Translations under genes and position numbers: made by a program | Shown: piece by piece, positions 6,401 through 9,779 of the stretch | Layout of the letters: every line of letters begins with the position of its first letter | How positions within the stretch are numbered: position 1 is the first letter of the stretch | Notes under the pieces: generated by a model | What the model was told of the DNA's origin: nothing | Seen by the model: the letters and a program-made list of their open reading frames with translations, nothing else | The model's database searches: none | Origin: Thalassarchaeum sp002495735 | GTDB lineage: Archaea; Thermoplasmatota; Poseidoniia; Poseidoniales; Thalassarchaeaceae | Direction of reading: 5' to 3' | NCBI GenBank assembly: GCA_937911265.1 | Contig: CALDRG010000120.1 | Coordinates: 1-9,779, forward strand | Length of the DNA: 9,779 nucleotides

Positions 6401-8407
6401 TCAAAGGCCGAGCAGCCTCTCCATCTGTGCGCCGTTGCGAGTGTTCAGAACGTCCGCGGCGCTGAGCCATCCCTTGCGGGCCACCTGTACACCGAACCAG
6501 AAGTTCCGCAGGCCGTCGGTGTCATGGGCATCGGGGTTGATGCATACCGGGACACCTTGTTCCTTGGCATACTTGCATAGTCGCCAGTCGAGATCGAGTC
6601 GGTAGGGAGACGCATTAATCTCCACCGCCTTCAACTCGCCCTCGGCGTTGATTTCACCCATTCTTCGTAGAACGGCGTGCATGTCGACGGGGAAGCCTTC
6701 TCTGCCCTGCAGTATGCGCCCCGTAGGGTGCCCTAGAACGGTGAAAGTCGGGTCCTCGACCGCTCGGATGAGAGCTTCGGTGTTGGCTATCTCATCGCGA
6801 CCCCTCCAACTGCCAAGCGCATGCACGCTCCCTACCACGTGAGAGAGTGAGTTGCGCACGTCGTCAGGGTAGTCGAGGCTGCCGTCGACTAGAATGTCGC
6901 ACTCGCTACCGTGCAGCAGGCGGAAGTCGGTACCCGAGTCTCGCCATTTCTCGTTCAGTGCTCTAATCGACTCCGCTTGACCGGGTACGTCGGTCGCGGA
7001 GACACCGATTTGTCTGCCGCCGATGTTCAGCACCTCTGAGTGATCGGCTATTCCTAAGTACTCCCAACCCAGATTCATCGCCGCTTCTGCCATCTCCTCG
7101 AGTGTCGCGGTACCGTCTGAGGCCACGGTGTGGTTGTGCAGCGCCCCCTTGATGTCAGAGGGCTCGATTAGCGTCGGAAGACCTACGCCGCCCCCTGCTG
7201 CGGCCTCTATCTCACCCATGTCCTCTCGCATCTCAGGCGGCACCCAAGACATTCCGAGATGACCGTAGATATCGGCCTCATCAGCGCATCCGAGGGTATG
7301 TTTGGCGGCCTCCATGCCGATGGAATCTCCGGCGGCCTCCTCTGGAAACAACCCGAACTCGTTGAGGCGGAGACCGCGGTCTATAGCAGTCTGACGCATC
7401 CTGATGTTGTGTTCCTTGGAACCGGTGAAATAAGCCAGAGTAAACGGGAATGCCACAGGAGCTACTATCCTGACCTGGGCGTCGATGGTTGCATCACTGC
7501 TACGTTCTCTCAGCGTCTCGGCCAACTGCACGTCGACGCTGCCATGACCGCCAGTCTCTCCGAGCATGTCGGCCTCGAGAATGAGGCTGACCTTCGACTC
7601 ACCGTGCCCCTTGACCTCGGCGATTCCAGGGAACGCGAGTATAGCCTCGATGACCGAGTTGTGGTCTTCTGGTTTCGCCCCGACCACTATGTCAAGATCT
7701 CCAATGGTCTCCCTGCGTCTGCGAGCACTTCCCGCAAGTTCGGCTCTGATGACTCCAGGAATCACAGATATTCTCTCTTCGAGAGCTTGGCCGTAAAGCA
7801 GCCCTACATCCATCCTGCTGCGTCCCTGGTAGCGTCGCAGCAGCTCGATTCCATCGAGGTACTTTTGCTGGCTCTTATCGCCAAACCCAGACAGCGGAGC
7901 GATATGGCCCATTTCGCAAGCTGCCTTCAGTGACTCGACTGAATCCACCCCGAGTTCCTCGTACAAAGTGCGTGCTCGCTTCGGCCCTAGCCCGGGAATG
8001 CCGACTATCTCCATCAATCCTGGCGGGACGCGTTCGTATAGTGAGGATAGGCCTCCCCAAGAACCTTCCAATACTGCCTCGGTAATCAGTGCACCCAAGC
8101 CCTTGCCTATTCCCTTGACCTCAGTGACTCGTTCCTCATTCACCACCACCAGTAGGTCCTCCTCAAGCGAGGCCAGTGCACGACTCGCGTTTTGGTAGGC
8201 GATGACGCGGAATCGGTTGGCCCCATCTAGCTCGAGTAGTACCCCGGCCTGTTCGAGGACCGTGACAATCTGAGACTTGGTGATGAAAGGGGGGCCCTCA
8301 GACCTCGCCTTCGGCAGACTCCATCCGGACGACTTGCCCACGCCCCCAACCAGTGGCCATTCGACTTGACTCTGTCCCTTGGCAGTAGGACGGTTCGCCC
8401 CCAACAT
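6401..8407 (-). CDS. polX: Family X DNA polymerase with PHP phosphoesterase domain (PolX)
   Basis: A repair polymerase for short-gap filling, with a C-terminal PHP domain that in characterised PolX enzymes gives 3'-5' exonuclease, AP-endonuclease or 3'-phosphatase-type activity. It has 668 residues from ATG 8407, where about 570-580 is usual. Order: extra N-terminal segment (~1-42); helix-hairpin-helix region (~44-195, including VKGIGKG and IPGLGPKRA); polymerase palm with GSARRRRETIGDLDIVVG (Asp237, Asp239) and a third Asp (292 in SVDVQL, or 309 in TIDAQV); FTGSKEHNIRMR thumb region. The PHP domain (~422-640) keeps its metal set: His424, His426, Asp431, Asp455/His456, Glu502, His529, His560, Asp626 and His628. 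An insertion of ~20 residues near the third Asp is odd. Starts are uncertain: TTG 8413, ATG 8407 or GTG 8341. It is the first gene of the polX-nth-prx run. Confidence 0.93.
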   Translation of the reverse strand: MLGANRPTAKGQSQVEWPLVGGVGKSSGWSLPKARSEGPPFITKSQIVTVLEQAGVLLELDGANRFRVIAYQNASRALASLEEDLLVVVNEERVTEVKGIGKGLGALITEAVLEGSWGGLSSLYERVPPGLMEIVGIPGLGPKRARTLYEELGVDSVESLKAACEMGHIAPLSGFGDKSQQKYLDGIELLRRYQGRSRMDVGLLYGQALEERISVIPGVIRAELAGSARRRRETIGDLDIVVGAKPEDHNSVIEAILAFPGIAEVKGHGESKVSLILEADMLGETGGHGSVDVQLAETLRERSSDATIDAQVRIVAPVAFPFTLAYFTGSKEHNIRMRQTAIDRGLRLNEFGLFPEEAAGDSIGMEAAKHTLGCADEADIYGHLGMSWVPPEMREDMGEIEAAAGGGVGLPTLIEPSDIKGALHNHTVASDGTATLEEMAEAAMNLGWEYLGIADHSEVLNIGGRQIGVSATDVPGQAESIRALNEKWRDSGTDFRLLHGSECDILVDGSLDYPDDVRNSLSHVVGSVHALGSWRGRDEIANTEALIRAVEDPTFTVLGHPTGRILQGREGFPVDMHAVLRRMGEINAEGELKAVEINASPYRLDLDWRLCKYAKEQGVPVCINPDAHDTDGLRNFWFGVQVARKGWLSAADVLNTRNGAQMERLLGL

Positions 8408-8435
8408 ACTCAAGCGGCCCCACGCACGGCTCGGT

Positions 8436-8768
8436 GTGGATACTGTTGCGTTGGCTGAGACAGCCTCAGTGAGCCTGTGCAGTGTCGCTGTTCTCCTCTG
8501 GATGTCGATAGGTACCTTCTCTCGGACCGAGGTCGGCGAGATGCTGGCTCAGCGAATGATAGCGGTGCTGTGCCTCATATCTGCTGTGATGCTATTCTCT
8601 CTCCACTACATGGGAGGGGATCTGTGGGGATCCAGGAATGTTGCGAGGCCGATGGCCGTGGTGGCTGTGATAGTAGCGCTGGCCGGAGTGATGAACATCA
8701 AGGGAAAGGACGTTCAGGGCGAGACCAATCCACACAAGATAGCAAAGATGCGCGCTGAGGAAGAGTAG
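8436..8768 (+). CDS. Small three-helix membrane protein (110 aa), unknown function
   Basis: I do not recognise the family. With the GTG at 8436 as start, the product has 110 residues and three hydrophobic segments: about 11-27 (SVSLCSVAVLLWMSIG), 41-58 (MIAVLCLISAVMLFSL) and 71-88 (RPMAVVAVIVALAGVMNI). These are followed by a short charged tail ending KMRAEEE that is probably cytoplasmic. A TTG at 8379 would lengthen the protein by 19 residues but overlap the start of the divergent polX gene, so the GTG is preferred; no good ribosome site marks either. The gene stops at 8768 and the next, convergent gene stops at 8769, leaving no spacer. It is probably an integral membrane protein; nothing in the sequence indicates its role. 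Confidence 0.6.
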   Translation: MDTVALAETASVSLCSVAVLLWMSIGTFSRTEVGEMLAQRMIAVLCLISAVMLFSLHYMGGDLWGSRNVARPMAVVAVIVALAGVMNIKGKDVQGETNPHKIAKMRAEEE

Positions 8769-9044
8769 TTACTCGCCAGAGAGCTTGTCATCGATGAATG
8801 TACGCATGTAGGCTGGCAGTTCGCCATTGACGAATACGACGTCATGCACCTCGTCGAGCTTCATCAGCGAGTAGTAGATTTGCATTGCCGTCATCGGAGT
8901 AGCGCTGCAACCGGTGCATCCACCCTCTAGGGAGATCATGATTACGCCGTCAGTGGTGTCCATCACATTGACCACCCCGTCATGCGCGTCGAGCACGGCC
9001 TGAACCGGCCCGACAGAGTCGAGAATCATCTGCTTGTCCACCAT
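8769..9044 (-). CDS. Stand-alone NifU C-terminal-domain (Nfu-type) iron-sulfur carrier protein
   Basis: 91 residues matching the NifU C-terminal domain, which carries and delivers Fe-S clusters to apoproteins. Seen: an N-terminal helix (DKQMILDSVGPVQAVLDAHDG), a strand pair (VVNVMDTTDGVIMISLEG), the CxxC motif GGCTGCSATPMT with Cys43 and Cys46 that in the family bridges a cluster between two subunits, the helix TAMQIYYSLMKLDE, and a final strand VHDVVFVNG. Length fits a single-domain Nfu protein. The ATG at 9044 is chosen because GGAGG lies 10 nt upstream and the domain begins immediately; the frame stays open to 9182 but that part is low-complexity and unlike the family. The gene converges on the three-helix membrane protein and diverges from the amidotransferase. 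Endonuclease III in this window is a possible Fe-S client, but no link is shown. Confidence 0.85.
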   Translation of the reverse strand: MVDKQMILDSVGPVQAVLDAHDGVVNVMDTTDGVIMISLEGGCTGCSATPMTAMQIYYSLMKLDEVHDVVFVNGELPAYMRTFIDDKLSGE

Positions 9045-9054
9045 ATGGGGCCTT

Positions 9055-9059
9055 CCTCC
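9055..9059 (-). promoter_or_regulatory. Ribosome binding site of the NifU-domain gene
   Basis: GGAGG on the - strand ends 10 nt before the ATG at 9044. It decides the start in favour of the 91-residue protein rather than the 137-codon open frame beginning at 9182. Confidence 0.5.
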
Positions 9060-9102
9060 GGCAATGCAGTCCGGGGGGTGGCCTTTCAACCAATTGCCCC
9101 TC

Positions 9103-9109
9103 GGAGGTG
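9103..9109 (+). promoter_or_regulatory. Ribosome binding site of the glutamine amidotransferase gene
   Basis: GGAGGTG is a full archaeal Shine-Dalgarno match just before the GTG at 9112. The spacing is short (4 nt after GGAGG). It supports 9112 but does not exclude GTG 9130 or ATG 9133. It lies in the 67-nt gap between the divergent NifU-like gene and this gene, where the promoters of both must sit. TTTCAA at 9084-9089 is at best a weak TATA candidate. Confidence 0.45.
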
Positions 9110-9111
9110 CT

Positions 9112-9779
9112 GTGAGTGCGCACACGAGGGTGATGCTTCTCGACCTACTCGTCGAGCGTTCTGAGTTCGGCCACGGGGGCAATCAGGAGATGATTAGGCC
9201 CCTAGCTGCGGCCGGCAGCGTGGAGGTACTGTTGCTCACCCCTCAGATGCAGTCCCAAGAGGTGGGGGACAGGGCGCAAGTGGAGGGCGAGATTGTCCTG
9301 ACGGATGACGACGTGCCTCACTGGGACGACGAATACGGTTTCTGGCAAGAGCGCGTTGTCGATATCTCCGGCAATCAGGTGAGCTTCCGCAGGATTGCCA
9401 TGCCGTTGCACGGCGACGATGATATGACCTCTGAGTGGTTCTCTAACTTCGATGTGGATGCCTTGTACTGCAGCGGCTCGCGCCGCAATGTCTCAATTTG
9501 GGAGGACTGGATGGATGGCGGTGCATCGCTCCTACGGGTCTCGGCGAGATCAGGAACTCCAACACTCGGCATCTGTTTCGGGCATCAGCTGCTGTGCAAG
9601 GCGTTGGGGGCGAAGGTTACCAGGAAAGATACTCTGTTCAACGGGGTCTCTGATCTCGAACTTACCAACGAGGGCAGGGGTGACTCACTGTTCAGCTCGA
9701 GGATGTCGGGCCCGGGTGAAACTCCAGTTGTGCTGTTCACTCACCGAGACCATGTCGTGACAGTTCCTGATTGCTGCTC
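9112..9779 (+). CDS. Class I glutamine amidotransferase-like protein, 3' truncated by the window edge
   Basis: The frame stays open to the last base; 222 full codons are visible from GTG 9112. Class I amidotransferase domains hydrolyse glutamine and pass ammonia to a partner site or, in some families, cleave gamma-glutamyl bonds. Seen: a first strand TRVMLLDLLVE, VDALYCSGSRRNVS (equivalent to the usual SGSP loop), the nucleophile elbow TLGICFGHQLLCKALGAKV with Cys155, and LFTHRDHVVTVPD with His211, equivalent to the HGD of related proteins. The last triad residue (Glu) would lie beyond the window. The N-terminal half is long: the nucleophile is at 155, where about 80-100 is usual, with an acidic, Trp-rich stretch (VPHWDDEYGFW) at about residues 69-79. 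It is probably a stand-alone GATase of the GuaA-like type, but the substrate cannot be named. GTG 9130 and ATG 9133 are alternative starts. Confidence 0.8.
   Translation, partial: MSAHTRVMLLDLLVERSEFGHGGNQEMIRPLAAAGSVEVLLLTPQMQSQEVGDRAQVEGEIVLTDDDVPHWDDEYGFWQERVVDISGNQVSFRRIAMPLHGDDDMTSEWFSNFDVDALYCSGSRRNVSIWEDWMDGGASLLRVSARSGTPTLGICFGHQLLCKALGAKVTRKDTLFNGVSDLELTNEGRGDSLFSSRMSGPGETPVVLFTHRDHVVTVPDCC

Noticed and set aside
7259..7933. Long + strand open frame (224 codons) antisense to polX
   Set aside because: It lies wholly inside the unmistakable PolX gene, shows no domain pattern, and is explained by the codon bias of the opposite strand.
8379..8435. TTG start extending the three-helix membrane protein
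   Set aside because: It would overlap the polX start and add residues with no hydrophobic or conserved pattern; GTG 8436 fits better.
9045..9182. Upstream extension of the NifU-domain protein to 137 residues
   Set aside because: The added part is low-complexity, overlaps the divergent amidotransferase start, and lies upstream of a good ribosome site for ATG 9044.

Overview
The window looks like a chromosomal segment of an archaeon, most likely a marine Thermoplasmatota member related to Marine Group II (Poseidoniia). The evidence is a TATA-binding protein, an archaeal-type SepF, a PHP-containing family X DNA polymerase (also found in bacteria), a very large PKD-repeat surface protein, frequent GTG/TTG starts, GGAGG/GGTGA-type ribosome sites and very tight gene packing. 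The placement is inferred from gene content; there is no rRNA gene in the window. No tRNA, CRISPR array, insertion sequence or other mobile element was found, and no gene-free stretch exceeds 300 bases.

Left part, + strand (2-4787): the 3' portion of a TATA-binding protein gene with an unusual insertion in its second repeat. Next, 26 nt downstream, comes a ~1174-residue secreted, membrane-anchored PKD/CARDB-like protein. Its stop codon is followed by 33 in-frame, similarly acidic codons, and then by a SepF-like cell-division protein.

Middle part, - strand (8407 down to 4763): a five-gene, apparently co-transcribed run in the order polX-like DNA polymerase/PHP protein, a 67-residue two-helix membrane protein, endonuclease III, a PrxQ/Bcp-type peroxiredoxin, and a 75-residue charged helical protein. 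Endonuclease III excises oxidised bases, PolX could process ends and fill gaps, and PrxQ removes peroxides, so the run reads as an oxidative-damage and base-excision-repair cassette. Its last gene overlaps the end of the SepF gene tail to tail.

Right part (8436-9779): a small three-helix membrane protein gene diverges from polX and ends exactly where a convergent stand-alone NifU C-terminal-domain gene ends. Diverging from the NifU-like gene is a class I glutamine amidotransferase-like gene that runs off the window, with its nucleophile Cys and a His visible.

The most interesting points are the TBP insertion, the in-frame TAG plus tail on the PKD protein, the altered iron-sulfur ligand set of endonuclease III, the insertion near the third catalytic Asp of PolX, the long N-terminal half of the amidotransferase, and the undescribed small proteins of the repair operon. 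No wholly new multi-gene system can be claimed from the sequence alone.
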